A stretch of DNA of 64,000 bases from positions 144,933 to 208,932 of the IMG/VR virus record IMGVR_UViG_3300035703_000008. One strand, 5' to 3'. Positions 8,083 through 16,299 of the stretch are shown piece after piece (within the stretch, counting starts at the first letter, position 1; every line of letters begins with the position of its first letter). This DNA is from a virus. A model generated the notes under the pieces. It made no database searches and had not been told where the DNA came from. It worked only from the letters and a program-made list of their open reading frames with translations. The position numbers and the translations under genes were made by a program.

Positions 8083-8280
8083 TTAGAAAAACGGCAGTCC
8101 TGATTTTTTAGTGGTATCGAGATTTTCCTTGATGATACCATTGACTATGTCGCGATCGCTCCAGCTCATCTGCATGGCTTCGCTGATAGTGACGCCTCCG
8201 CGCATGAACCAACACAATTTCAGCGTCTCGGTCTTGATCGCTTTGGCCTCCTTTTCCAGTCGTTCTATGTACTTGACCAC
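8083..8280 (-). CDS. 51: small baseplate hub assembly protein, gp51-like
   Basis: The 65-residue protein contains ETLKLCWFMRGG, DRDIVNGIIKEN and the C-terminal TTKKSGLPFF, a pattern I associate with the small protein encoded next to gp26 in marine T4-like phages and annotated there as the hub assembly catalyst gp51. The frame is open upstream to an ATG at 8373, but that start would overlap gp26 by 76 bases; the GTG at 8280, just after the gp26 stop, is preferred. Gp51 acts during assembly and is not in the finished virion in T4. The start and the gp51 name are both moderately uncertain. Confidence 0.55.
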   Translation of the reverse strand: MVKYIERLEKEAKAIKTETLKLCWFMRGGVTISEAMQMSWSDRDIVNGIIKENLDTTKKSGLPFF

Positions 8281-8297
8281 GCCCGCGGGGTCTAGGA

Positions 8298-9134
8298 TCA
8301 GGAGGCGGCTTCGAAAAAATTTGCCATGTCCAGGGTAAACTGTTGCTGGTACTCGTTGCTGCAAGCGGTACACTTCATCTTGAGCGGTTTCAGCTCGCCG
8401 GTTTCTTTCACGGCCACGATGTGATCTCGGATCTTGGCAAACATCTTGCGATCACAGTTGGCCAACCATTCGGCGATGTGCTCGGGATCCTCGACCTGTG
8501 CTGCAGGAGTCTGCACCAATCTGATGTTTTGTGCCAGAGCTTGGGTAGTGATCTCAGTGATCTTTTTCAGCATGGCTCCCATCTGTGCCAGTCGCTGCTG
8601 ATCTTCCATGTCAGCAGCACCAAGGGCCTGCAGGGTCTTTTGTTCTTCAAACTGGCGCATGCTGTTTTCATTGATCTGGCGATAGGTCATGGGCCGGAAA
8701 TACAGCTTGAGATCGCCCAGTTCCAGGAATTCGTCGTAGTCGGGCCGGCCAATGTTTTCCAGGATCTGACGCAGGTCCAGGGCGTAATCTTCTTCGTTTT
8801 CGCATTTGGGACAGCGTGTGGTGATCTCCATCTCATGACCGTAAGTGGCGATGCGTATGGCCGTGATCACGGTGTCGATGTCCATGCTGGGCATTTTCCA
8901 AGCATCTCGGATGTTGGGCACACAGCTTTGGATCACCGACGGCACCGCTGATCCGTTGAACAGGGCATCAGGTGTGCGATAAGTGATCTCGTCCAGGGTG
9001 GTCATGGGCATCACGGGATATTCGCCGTTGGCAGTGGGTTCCAACGCGCCTTCGGGATAGTAACGGCCATCGCTGGGCAGGCGGATATAGATCGCCGGTT
9101 GGCGGAAATACTGCTTGAGTGGGTTGTTTGGCAT
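8298..9134 (-). CDS. 26: baseplate hub subunit, gp26-like
   Basis: T4 gp26 is part of the baseplate hub assembly pathway. This protein begins MPNNPLKQYFRQPAIYIRLP and continues with GRYYPEG, GEYPVMPMTT and DEITYRTPDAL, the family signature, and has two CxxC pairs (CPKCENEE near residue 107 and CTACSNEY near the end) that look like a zinc-binding site. An upstream ATG at 9182 would put the late-promoter box TATAAATA inside the coding region, so the ATG at 9134, 34 bases after the box, is chosen. It is the first gene of a six-gene minus-strand operon. T4 gp26 is shorter (about 208 aa), so the family here is extended. Confidence 0.75.
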   Translation of the reverse strand: MPNNPLKQYFRQPAIYIRLPSDGRYYPEGALEPTANGEYPVMPMTTLDEITYRTPDALFNGSAVPSVIQSCVPNIRDAWKMPSMDIDTVITAIRIATYGHEMEITTRCPKCENEEDYALDLRQILENIGRPDYDEFLELGDLKLYFRPMTYRQINENSMRQFEEQKTLQALGAADMEDQQRLAQMGAMLKKITEITTQALAQNIRLVQTPAAQVEDPEHIAEWLANCDRKMFAKIRDHIVAVKETGELKPLKMKCTACSNEYQQQFTLDMANFFEAAS

Positions 9135-9147
9135 GGTTTTAGGTTTG

Positions 9148-9155
9148 GGTAAATA
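9148..9155 (+). promoter_or_regulatory. late promoter box, right-facing
   Basis: GGTAAATA lies 34 bases before the GTG of the tape-measure gene and 13 bases from the opposing box at 9169-9176, forming a compact divergent pair. Confidence 0.5.
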
Positions 9156-9168
9156 AGATGCAGCGAAA

Positions 9169-9176
9169 TATTTATA
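9169..9176 (-). promoter_or_regulatory. late promoter box, left-facing, perfect consensus
   Basis: On the minus strand this reads TATAAATA, an exact match to the T4 late consensus; it drives the gp26-like operon. Confidence 0.75.
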
Positions 9177-9189
9177 GGCCAAAAACTCT

Positions 9190-12100
9190 GTGGATCAAGA
9201 ACTAGCACTTTTAATTGAACAACTGCGCGAGCTGACCCCGGCTCTGCGCAGCATGGGCGAGACCCAGGCCACGGCTTATACACGAGCCTCGGACCGCTTT
9301 GTGGCCAGCATGGCCAAAGTCGTGGCCAGCATGGAGAAAAGCAATCAAACACGGGCCCAGCAACAGCGAGCCACAGAAAAGTTCATTCGCGAAGTAGAAA
9401 AAGCCGCTGATGCCACCGAAGAATATCGCCAAGAACAAGAACGCCTGGCCCGTGAGCAAGAAGATGCTGCACGCGCCGCCGAAGAGCTGGCAGGTTCTCT
9501 AGATAGAGCCAGCCGCGCCAGCGATGCCGATCGAAATCGTGCAGCACTGCGCATGATGCGAGATCAGCGTCGTGCTCAATTTGATGATCAGAGAGAAGTT
9601 ACCGCGGGTCGGCTGTTTGACGAATTTGGCCGTGGTACCACTCTCATGGGTGCCGCACGCGAGGGCCTTGAGAATCTTGGAGGCACCAGCATTGGTGCCA
9701 CAGCAGGCCTACGCTTGTTCACTGCTGGTATAGAAGGTGCAGGCAAGGCCCTGCTCAGCTATGCCAAGGCCATGTACGACGGGGAACAAGGCGCGGCTGT
9801 TGCGGCCAAATCTGTGAAAGAATTCGCGGATACGGTCAGTAACGCGGCCATGGCCATTGGCACAGCCATGATGTTGATCCCGAAGTTGGGCATAGCCGCT
9901 CGCGTCGCTGGCGCGGCCGTGACGGCACTTGGCGGTGCAGCCAAACTTGGCGCCGAAGCCACAAAACTCGCGGCCGAACAAAGCGATCGTCTCTACAAAA
10001 ACTATCAGGTTCTCGGAAAATCCGGTGTGACCGCAGCCGATGGCATGATGGGCTTGGCCGAAGATGCGCAGCGTTTGGGTTATGGACTCAACGATGTTGA
10101 TCTTGCTGCATTCCAGCAGACCCTGGGTGGTGCCAGCAAAGATCTAGCCATGCTGTCAGGTTCGGCCGTGGACGGACGCCGGAGCTTTGCTCGGTTTTCG
10201 GGCGATATAACACGCAGCGAGCTTGGCGAATACTTCATGAATCTTGGCATGAGCGTGGACGAGATCAACGCAGGCACAGCAGGATTCGTCAAGCAACAGG
10301 TCAATCTTGGTCGTGCGCAAGGCATGACACAGGCACAGCTGACGCAAGGTGCTGTCAAGTATCTCAAAGAACTGGATGTGCTGACCAAGCTCACGGGCAT
10401 GCAAAAGCAAGAGCTTGAAGCGCAGATGGATTCCAACCGCAGGAACGAGAGATTCCGCGCAGCCATCGAAAAAGTGCGGGCCGAGCAAGGTGACGAAGCT
10501 GCTAGAAATCTCGAAATGAACATGGCCGTGGCCTCAGAGCGATTCCCTGGTCTGGCCAAAGGTCTCATGGATATCTCGGCGGGATTCGTCAACACCGAAG
10601 AAGCACAAAAAGTATTCCGCGCTGGCATGCAAGACGTGCCCATGCTGATGACCAAAGGACTGGGATCGGGCTTCCAGGAAATGGGGCAAGCCGCACAGAG
10701 AACCACAGATGCATTCGGGCATTTGGCAGCCGTGGGTGCCTACGGTGATGTGTTTGGCGACTATTATGAAAGCATGAAGGCCGCGGGCATGAGCAACGAG
10801 GATGCTGCCAAGCGTGCCCTAGAGTTGGCCGAGATACAGAAAAAACAAGGTGAAGGCGCTGACGCTGCTACCAAAGCACAGACTGAACTGCGACGCAGCC
10901 AGATGAACGCCAGGGACGACCTGCAAAACATGGTCAAAACTGGTGTGGTGTCTGCCACCAACGGCCTGAATTCGTTTGGAAAAGCCGCAGAAACCGTGGC
11001 CGATTCCATACGCAAGATGTTTGGCATCAAGACACCGGCATCAGAATTCAAAGGGCAAGTTGATCCAGAGCAGGTGAAAAAATCCCAGGAACAACTGGAG
11101 CTGGCCAAGAAGCGCAGTGAACTGGCTGACAAAAACCTAGCAGCAGCACGAGCTGAACTCGAAGAATTACAAAAGCAAAATGCCAGTTTTAGAAAAACGC
11201 GAGAAGCAAGGATCCGTGTATTCAAAGCACAGGAAGAACAGAGTCGCGCCCAGACTGCTCTAGCTGGTGCTACAAAAAGAGCCAGAGCAGCGGCACCGGC
11301 TGCTCAAGGAGCTCCAGGAGCTCCATCAGCTGGAGGAACTCCCTCACTCGGCACAACACCAGCACTTGGTACACCGTCTACTACACCGGCCACCGCCCCA
11401 AGCACTACCTCCCCAACCACTGGTGCAACACCTGCCGGAGGCCAGGACACAGCTGGAGCTACCGCTCCAACCAGCGACCTAGTACCCAAGCTGCTGGACT
11501 TTATTGGAAAAATAGAATCTCGCAACAACTACAACGTGTTAGTGGGAGGAAAAACCAAATCTGATCCAGCTCTCACAGACATGACCGTGGCACAGGTGCA
11601 AGAATTCCAGAGCAAGATGCTGGGCATGGGCCGAGAAAGCACAGCAGTGGGCAAATATCAGATCATCAGAAAAACCCTGGCTGGACTGATAGAAGAGGGA
11701 GTGGTCAAACCTTCGGACAAGTTTGATGCCGCTACCCAAGACAAGCTGGCCATAGCCTTGCTGGAACGTCGTGGGCTCAGAGACTATCAGTCGGGCAAGA
11801 TCAAACCCAACACGTTTGCCGACAACCTTGCCATGGAGTGGGCCAGTTTGCCTATGTCCAACAATCGCAGCTACTATGCTGACATTGGCAGCAACAAGAG
11901 CGGTGTTGATCGTGACGCTGTCATGCAAGTGATCGCTGCAGCCAAAGGTGGAGTAGCACAAGGGCCCAAGCTAGGGTATCCAGCTGTGCTACACGGTACC
12001 GAAGCTGTGGTACCTTTGCCTGATGGCAAACACATTCCAGTTGACATCAAAAACTTTGATATTCGAAAGATCATAGATTCTATGATGACTAAAAAATCCC

Positions 12101-12660
12101 GCGCATTGGGATTTGACAACAAGAATATCTCAGTTGATATCAAAAACTTTGATGTACAAAAAATCATGGATACCATGATGACCAAGTGGATGGATCCATC
12201 AGCTGTGCGACAACTACAGGGCAAGGACCGTGGGGATAAGTCAATAGAATCCAGCTTTGCCTATCTCATGGACAACTACGGAAAAGAGTCAAAGAATCTT
12301 GATCGTATCACAGAGTCGTTGTCCACGATGTTTGCTAGCATGCAAGATCGAGTGCTGCCAGAGATATCAAACTTAAAAGACAGCGTGTTTACTTCTATCG
12401 CAGACATGCGATCTCGTGAAATCGCAACCACGGGCACAGCCATCGATGATCAATTCTTGCAAGAACTGCGGGCAGTGAACAGAGAACTGCCCACAGCAGT
12501 AGAACGTGCGGTACGAACAGCCATGACTGACACACAACGGGCACAAGCTGATGTATCTGCGGCTGTGAAATCCCTGATCCCCGAACTGCAAACACAGACA
12601 CAGGTCTTGCAACGTCAGACATCAGTGAGCGAGCGTATATTACAGGCAGCACAAAACTAG
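9190..12660 (+). CDS. tape-measure-like tail protein with lambda-R-type lysozyme domain
   Basis: The 1156-residue protein has an Ala/Gln/Glu-rich coiled-coil N-terminus (to about residue 130), two hydrophobic stretches (AIGTAMMLIPKLGIAARVA and following), another long helical region, a Pro/Thr/Ala linker (about 700-762), a lysozyme-like domain (about 765-920) and a tape-measure-type motif GYPAVLHGTEAVVPLP (about 930-945), then more coiled coil. The lysozyme part follows lambda R transglycosylase: Glu776 in IESRNNYN, VGGKTKSD, STAVGKYQI, and WASLP. It likely sets tail length and cuts peptidoglycan during injection. T4 gp29 has no such domain, so this is a fusion relative to T4. GTG start at 9190; an imperfect 93-base repeat lies near 12040. 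Confidence 0.75.
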   Translation: MDQELALLIEQLRELTPALRSMGETQATAYTRASDRFVASMAKVVASMEKSNQTRAQQQRATEKFIREVEKAADATEEYRQEQERLAREQEDAARAAEELAGSLDRASRASDADRNRAALRMMRDQRRAQFDDQREVTAGRLFDEFGRGTTLMGAAREGLENLGGTSIGATAGLRLFTAGIEGAGKALLSYAKAMYDGEQGAAVAAKSVKEFADTVSNAAMAIGTAMMLIPKLGIAARVAGAAVTALGGAAKLGAEATKLAAEQSDRLYKNYQVLGKSGVTAADGMMGLAEDAQRLGYGLNDVDLAAFQQTLGGASKDLAMLSGSAVDGRRSFARFSGDITRSELGEYFMNLGMSVDEINAGTAGFVKQQVNLGRAQGMTQAQLTQGAVKYLKELDVLTKLTGMQKQELEAQMDSNRRNERFRAAIEKVRAEQGDEAARNLEMNMAVASERFPGLAKGLMDISAGFVNTEEAQKVFRAGMQDVPMLMTKGLGSGFQEMGQAAQRTTDAFGHLAAVGAYGDVFGDYYESMKAAGMSNEDAAKRALELAEIQKKQGEGADAATKAQTELRRSQMNARDDLQNMVKTGVVSATNGLNSFGKAAETVADSIRKMFGIKTPASEFKGQVDPEQVKKSQEQLELAKKRSELADKNLAAARAELEELQKQNASFRKTREARIRVFKAQEEQSRAQTALAGATKRARAAAPAAQGAPGAPSAGGTPSLGTTPALGTPSTTPATAPSTTSPTTGATPAGGQDTAGATAPTSDLVPKLLDFIGKIESRNNYNVLVGGKTKSDPALTDMTVAQVQEFQSKMLGMGRESTAVGKYQIIRKTLAGLIEEGVVKPSDKFDAATQDKLAIALLERRGLRDYQSGKIKPNTFADNLAMEWASLPMSNNRSYYADIGSNKSGVDRDAVMQVIAAAKGGVAQGPKLGYPAVLHGTEAVVPLPDGKHIPVDIKNFDIRKIIDSMMTKKSRALGFDNKNISVDIKNFDVQKIMDTMMTKWMDPSAVRQLQGKDRGDKSIESSFAYLMDNYGKESKNLDRITESLSTMFASMQDRVLPEISNLKDSVFTSIADMRSREIATTGTAIDDQFLQELRAVNRELPTAVERAVRTAMTDTQRAQADVSAAVKSLIPELQTQTQVLQRQTSVSERILQAAQN
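12037..12192 (+). repeat. imperfect tandem repeat within tape-measure gene
   Basis: Two units 93 bases apart encode VDIKNFDIRKIIDSMMTK and VDIKNFDVQKIMDTMMTK; the DNA is nearly identical over the first 21 bases of each (12040 and 12133). Confidence 0.75.
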
Positions 12661-12661
12661 G

Positions 12662-12669
12662 GTTAAATA
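12662..12669 (+). promoter_or_regulatory. late promoter box before gp20
   Basis: GTTAAATA directly follows the TAG of the tape-measure gene; the gp20 ATG is four bases downstream, leaving no room for a ribosome binding site on a transcript starting here. Confidence 0.55.
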
Positions 12670-12673
12670 TCGT

Positions 12674-14464
12674 ATGGGTTGGAAAAAATACTTCAAGGTA
12701 GCAAATGCCAATGGTGAGCTGAGTCCGCTTTCGGGATCAACTGCACAGGGTCTGCCCGGCTATGGGCGCAACAACGGTGCAGATCCCATGACCGGGCATG
12801 CTAATGTGGTGTACCGCAACTATGCCAGCCAACTGCCTGAAGTCTATTCAGGACACCCCAATCGTATTGAAAGATACAATCAATACGAAAACATGGACAC
12901 CGATTCAGAGATCAATGCCTGTCTGGATATCATATCAGAATTTTCCACCCAGGTCGATGAGCAAACTGGTGTGCCTTTCCGTGTCAGCTACAACGAGCAG
13001 CCCACTGACAGCGAAGTAGAAATCATCAAAAAACAGCTCAAGCAATGGGTCAAGCTCAACAAGCTAGATCAGCGCATATTCAAGCTGTTCCGTAACACAC
13101 TCAAGTACGGAGACCAGGTCTTTGTGCGCGACCCAGAAACATTTGAGATGTACTGGGTAGACATGACCAAGGTCAGTCGAGTGATCGTCAACGAAAGCGA
13201 GGGCAAAAGACCCGAGCAGTATGTGATCCGAGACATCAACCCCAACTTCCAGAATCTCACGATCGCAGCCAAGACCACATCAGATTATCAGAGCAATCCT
13301 CCCAGCTCGGGTTATGTGGGTCAGTTCAACTACACAGCGCCGCAGTCCAATGTGCCAGGTGGTAGTGCTGGCCAGAGCCGATTCTCAGCGGCTATGAACG
13401 AAGCCGTGTTGGATGCCAAGCATGTGGTGCACATCAGCCTCAGCGAAGGACTGGACTTTTTCTGGCCGTTTGGGCAGAGCATACTTGATGTGATCTATCG
13501 TGTTTTCAAGCAGAAAGAACTGCTAGAAGATGCGGTGCTGATCTATCGCGTGAGTCGTGCTCCTGAGCGCCGGGTATTCAAGATTGACGTGGGCAACATG
13601 CCTAGCCACATGGCCATGAGCTTTGTGGAGCGTGTTAAAAACGAGATCCATCAGCGCAGGATACCCAGCCATACCGGGGGTGGAGATGGTCGACACATCA
13701 TGGATTCGGGCTACAACCCACTTAGTATCAACGAAGACTACTTTTTCCCACAGACCGCAGACGGTCGTGGTTCCAGCGTAGAAACACTGCCCGGCGGGTC
13801 AAATCTCGGCGAGATCGACGACCTCAAGTACTTCAACAACAAGATGTGCCGCGGTCTGCGTGTGCCTTCCAGCTATCTGCCCACCGGACCCGACGACAGC
13901 GACCGCCCCATGAACGATGGACGTGTGGGCACAGCGCTCATCCAGGAGTATCGTTTCAATCAATACTGCGAGCGTCTACAGCGTCTAGTGGTACAAAAGC
14001 TCGACGACGAGTTCAAGATGTTCATGCGTTGGCGTGGCCTCAACATTGATTCGGGTCTGTTCAATCTTGAATTTTGCCCCCCGCAAAACTTTGCCAGCTA
14101 TCGCGAAGCCGAGTTGGATACCACTCGTGTGAGCACTTTCCAAAGCCTTGATGGTGTACCTTATTTCAGCAAGAGATTCTTGCTCAAACGCTATCTTGGA
14201 CTCACTGAAGAAGAGATCACAGAAAACGAGACCATGTGGTTGGAAGAGCGCAGCAAACCAGACATGCCGGGTGCTACTGGACAGGATCTGCGATCTGTGG
14301 GCATCAATCCTGCCGATCTCGAGTCTGATATCACAACCGGTGAAGAGTTGTCAGATCTTTCCATAGGTGCACCAGGAGAGATTGGTGCTGGAGAACCAGG
14401 CACCACCGGAGCCAGCCCAGGACAACAGCCAGGTGCGGCCGTGACTCCCCCGCCAGCCGCATAA
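12674..14464 (+). CDS. 20: gp20 portal vertex protein
   Basis: The portal is the dodecameric ring through which DNA is packaged and ejected and on which the prohead is nucleated. The 596-residue protein carries the family sequence around RIERYNQYENMDTDSEINAC, the stem and crown regions, RVSRAPERRVFKIDVGN, and YLPTGPDDSD near the tunnel-loop region, as in T4 gp20 (524 aa) and cyanophage homologues. The C-terminal ~60 residues are Gly/Pro/Thr-rich and variable. It opens the standard T4 head order 20-core-21-22-23. The start sits four bases after a late box, so translation may be leaderless or depend on read-through from the gene upstream. Confidence 0.95.
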   Translation: MGWKKYFKVANANGELSPLSGSTAQGLPGYGRNNGADPMTGHANVVYRNYASQLPEVYSGHPNRIERYNQYENMDTDSEINACLDIISEFSTQVDEQTGVPFRVSYNEQPTDSEVEIIKKQLKQWVKLNKLDQRIFKLFRNTLKYGDQVFVRDPETFEMYWVDMTKVSRVIVNESEGKRPEQYVIRDINPNFQNLTIAAKTTSDYQSNPPSSGYVGQFNYTAPQSNVPGGSAGQSRFSAAMNEAVLDAKHVVHISLSEGLDFFWPFGQSILDVIYRVFKQKELLEDAVLIYRVSRAPERRVFKIDVGNMPSHMAMSFVERVKNEIHQRRIPSHTGGGDGRHIMDSGYNPLSINEDYFFPQTADGRGSSVETLPGGSNLGEIDDLKYFNNKMCRGLRVPSSYLPTGPDDSDRPMNDGRVGTALIQEYRFNQYCERLQRLVVQKLDDEFKMFMRWRGLNIDSGLFNLEFCPPQNFASYREAELDTTRVSTFQSLDGVPYFSKRFLLKRYLGLTEEEITENETMWLEERSKPDMPGATGQDLRSVGINPADLESDITTGEELSDLSIGAPGEIGAGEPGTTGASPGQQPGAAVTPPPAA

Positions 14465-14467
14465 ATA
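14460..14467 (+). promoter_or_regulatory. late promoter box overlapping gp20 stop
   Basis: CATAAATA contains the TAA stop of gp20; the next ATG (14473) is five bases after the box. Confidence 0.5.
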
Positions 14468-14472
14468 CTGAT

Positions 14473-14691
14473 ATGATACTAAACGAGATCTATGAACGCC
14501 CACCCGAGGAATTCCAAGACACTGCGCAGGACAACAGCCAACCACGCCTGGGCGATCTCCGCAAGACCAAACTCACTCTGCGTCAACTCAATAAGCTGCG
14601 CAGGATGAACGATGTTCGTTCTTACGAGTACAAGGAAAAGCTCAAAAACATCCAGCTGATCTATGCACCACCGGCTCAACCTCTGGGTTGA
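14473..14691 (+). CDS. small charged protein between portal and prohead core, 72 aa
   Basis: Occupies the place of T4 gene 67 but I do not recognise the sequence. It is mostly helical and charged, with a basic middle (LRKTKLTLRQLNKLRRMNDV) and an acidic start (MILNEIYERPPEEF), ending in a Pro-rich tail. T4 gp67 is small and strongly acidic, so this is not an obvious homologue. Position suggests a minor prohead core component or assembly factor. The start lies five bases after a late box overlapping the gp20 stop, with no ribosome binding site in between. Confidence 0.6.
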   Translation: MILNEIYERPPEEFQDTAQDNSQPRLGDLRKTKLTLRQLNKLRRMNDVRSYEYKEKLKNIQLIYAPPAQPLG

Positions 14692-14743
14692 TCGTCATTT
14701 TCCAGTAATATTTCCTGATTTTATAGCTTAAACTGCTTATAAA

Positions 14744-14790
14744 ACCCTCCATGGCTTAAATATCTAACAGAGCCATTACTTTTGGAGGGT
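14744..14790 (+). promoter_or_regulatory. hairpin hiding the ribosome binding site, with late promoter in its loop
   Basis: ACCCTCCATGGC (14744-14755) pairs with GCCAT (14772-14776) and GGAGGGT (14784-14790), a 5-bp inner and 7-bp outer stem. GGAGGGT is the ribosome binding site of the core-protein gene at 14794. The late box TAAATA (14757-14762) is in the loop, so transcripts beginning there lack the left arm and leave the site free, while read-through transcripts would mask it. Confidence 0.65.
14755..14762 (+). promoter_or_regulatory. late promoter box before prohead core gene
   Basis: CTTAAATA, 31 bases before the ATG at 14794, inside the loop of the hairpin spanning 14744-14790. Confidence 0.6.
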
Positions 14791-14793
14791 CTC

Positions 14794-15651
14794 ATGAATA
14801 AATTTGAACAACTGATCGAATACGTGATCAATGACGAGGAAGCAAAAGCTCGCGAGCTTTTCCACGAGATCGTCGTTGACAAGAGCCGTCAGATCTACGA
14901 AGAACTCATGCAAGAGGAGTCCACCGAAGACGAAGACGAGAAAGCCGAAAAGGCCGGTGAAAAAGTCACCAAAGATCTTGAGTACGATGATGCCAAAGAT
15001 CGCAAGGAAAAGAAGATGGACGAAGGCATGCACGACATGGATGAAACCATGGGCGGCGACGCTGCTGACGACCTCATCGACGATGTAGAAACCGAAGAAC
15101 AAGGCCTTTCCATGGAAGCCGAAGGTGATGACGAAGAAGATCATCACGATGACATGGGCGGCAACGAAGAGCTGGAAGATCGTGTGGTTGATCTCGAAGA
15201 CAAGCTCGACGAACTCATGGCTGAATTTGAAGCTCTCATGGGCGGCGATGAAGACATGGGCGACGAAGAAGGCGAAGAGATGGACATGGACATGGAAGTT
15301 GACACTGACGGTGGCGACGACATGACTGACATTGAAGTAGCTGACGACGAGTTTGAAACCGAAGGCATGATGGAAGCTGTGACACTGAAAGCAGTGCCCA
15401 AGCCCACACACGGCGATAACGGTGCTAACAACAAGAGCCCTGTGGCTGCCAATGCTGGCGCTAAAGGTGCAATGGCTCAGCCCGTCAAGATGACTGGCGA
15501 TACAGCGCAAGGACGTCCTGCTCCCACAGCAAAAGATGCCATCGGCAAGGTTGGTAACACACCTGCTCAAAGCACACAAGAACCCAAGCCTGCAACCAAG
15601 CCCCATCTGGCACAGGCCTCCGGTGTCAACACCAAGTCTGTTATCCAATAA
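14794..15651 (+). CDS. acidic prohead core protein (gp67/gp68-like)
   Basis: A 285-residue, very acidic protein in the position of T4 genes 67/68, whose products are minor components of the scaffold core inside the prohead and are degraded by gp21. The N-terminus MNKFEQLIEYVINDEEAKAR and the segment VVDKSRQIYEELMQEES are typical of the core-protein family; the centre is a long run of Asp/Glu with coiled-coil potential (residues ~60-200), and the C-terminal third is low-complexity Ala/Pro/Lys. The ATG at 14794 follows a strong GGAGG. The exact T4 equivalent is uncertain because T4 gp67 (80 aa) and gp68 (141 aa) are both shorter. Confidence 0.7.
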   Translation: MNKFEQLIEYVINDEEAKARELFHEIVVDKSRQIYEELMQEESTEDEDEKAEKAGEKVTKDLEYDDAKDRKEKKMDEGMHDMDETMGGDAADDLIDDVETEEQGLSMEAEGDDEEDHHDDMGGNEELEDRVVDLEDKLDELMAEFEALMGGDEDMGDEEGEEMDMDMEVDTDGGDDMTDIEVADDEFETEGMMEAVTLKAVPKPTHGDNGANNKSPVAANAGAKGAMAQPVKMTGDTAQGRPAPTAKDAIGKVGNTPAQSTQEPKPATKPHLAQASGVNTKSVIQ

Positions 15652-15663
15652 GGATCCGGGTAA

Positions 15664-16290
15664 ATGGCTCTTTACCTAAGAGAAAATCTTACCTTCAACC
15701 AAGCCAACATTGTTGTGGAAGGCGCGGGAGAAGGTAAGGATCTCTATATGAAAGGTATCTGTATCCAAGGCGGGGTTAAAAATGCCAATGAGCGTGTTTA
15801 CCCTGTGCAAGAGATCGAGCGTGCAGTGCAAACACTGAACGAGCAGATCACCGAAGGCTACAGTGTCATGGGCGAAGTTGATCACCCCGATGATCTCAAA
15901 GTAAACCTAGATCGAGTCAGTCACATCATCACTTCGATGTGGATGGACGGTCCCAACGGTTTTGGAAAACTAAAAATATTGCCCACGCCCATGGGTCAGC
16001 TGGTTTCTACCATGCTGAATTCTGGTGTGAAGCTAGGAGTTTCGAGTCGTGGCAGCGGTAATGTCGACGACCGTACAGGATACGTCAGTGACTTTGAGAT
16101 AGTCACTGTCGATATTGTTGCCCAGCCCAGCGCTCCCAACGCATATCCCAAGGCTATCTACGAAGGACTCATGAACATGAAATATGGTCATCGTACCCTC
16201 GAGATAGCACGCGATGCTGGTCAGGACAACAAAGTACAGAGATACTTGAAGAGCGAAGTAATCAAGCTCATCAATGATCTCAAAATCTAG
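15664..16290 (+). CDS. 21: gp21 prohead core protease
   Basis: Gp21 is the serine protease that digests the scaffold and trims gp23 and internal proteins in T4 head maturation, generally after Leu/Ile-x-Glu. The 208-residue length matches the family (T4 212). The conserved His is in GEVDHP (H74) and the catalytic Ser in GVSSRGSG (S127/S128); NERVYPVQEIERAV and IVAQPSAPNAYP are further family signatures. The sequence NIVVEG near residue 20 could be a self-cleavage site. It lies between the core protein and gp22, as in T4. Several other genes in the window begin with peptides ending in likely gp21 sites. Confidence 0.95.
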   Translation: MALYLRENLTFNQANIVVEGAGEGKDLYMKGICIQGGVKNANERVYPVQEIERAVQTLNEQITEGYSVMGEVDHPDDLKVNLDRVSHIITSMWMDGPNGFGKLKILPTPMGQLVSTMLNSGVKLGVSSRGSGNVDDRTGYVSDFEIVTVDIVAQPSAPNAYPKAIYEGLMNMKYGHRTLEIARDAGQDNKVQRYLKSEVIKLINDLKI

Positions 16291-16299
16291 GAGAATCGC

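Noticed and set aside
8281-8373. Upstream ATG start for the gp51-like protein
   Set aside because: Would overlap gp26 by 76 bases, while all other junctions in the operon overlap by 1-4 bases or leave short gaps.
9135-9182. N-terminal extension of the gp26-like protein from an ATG at 9182
   Set aside because: It would place TATAAATA inside the coding region, leaving no promoter, and the extension does not resemble the family start.
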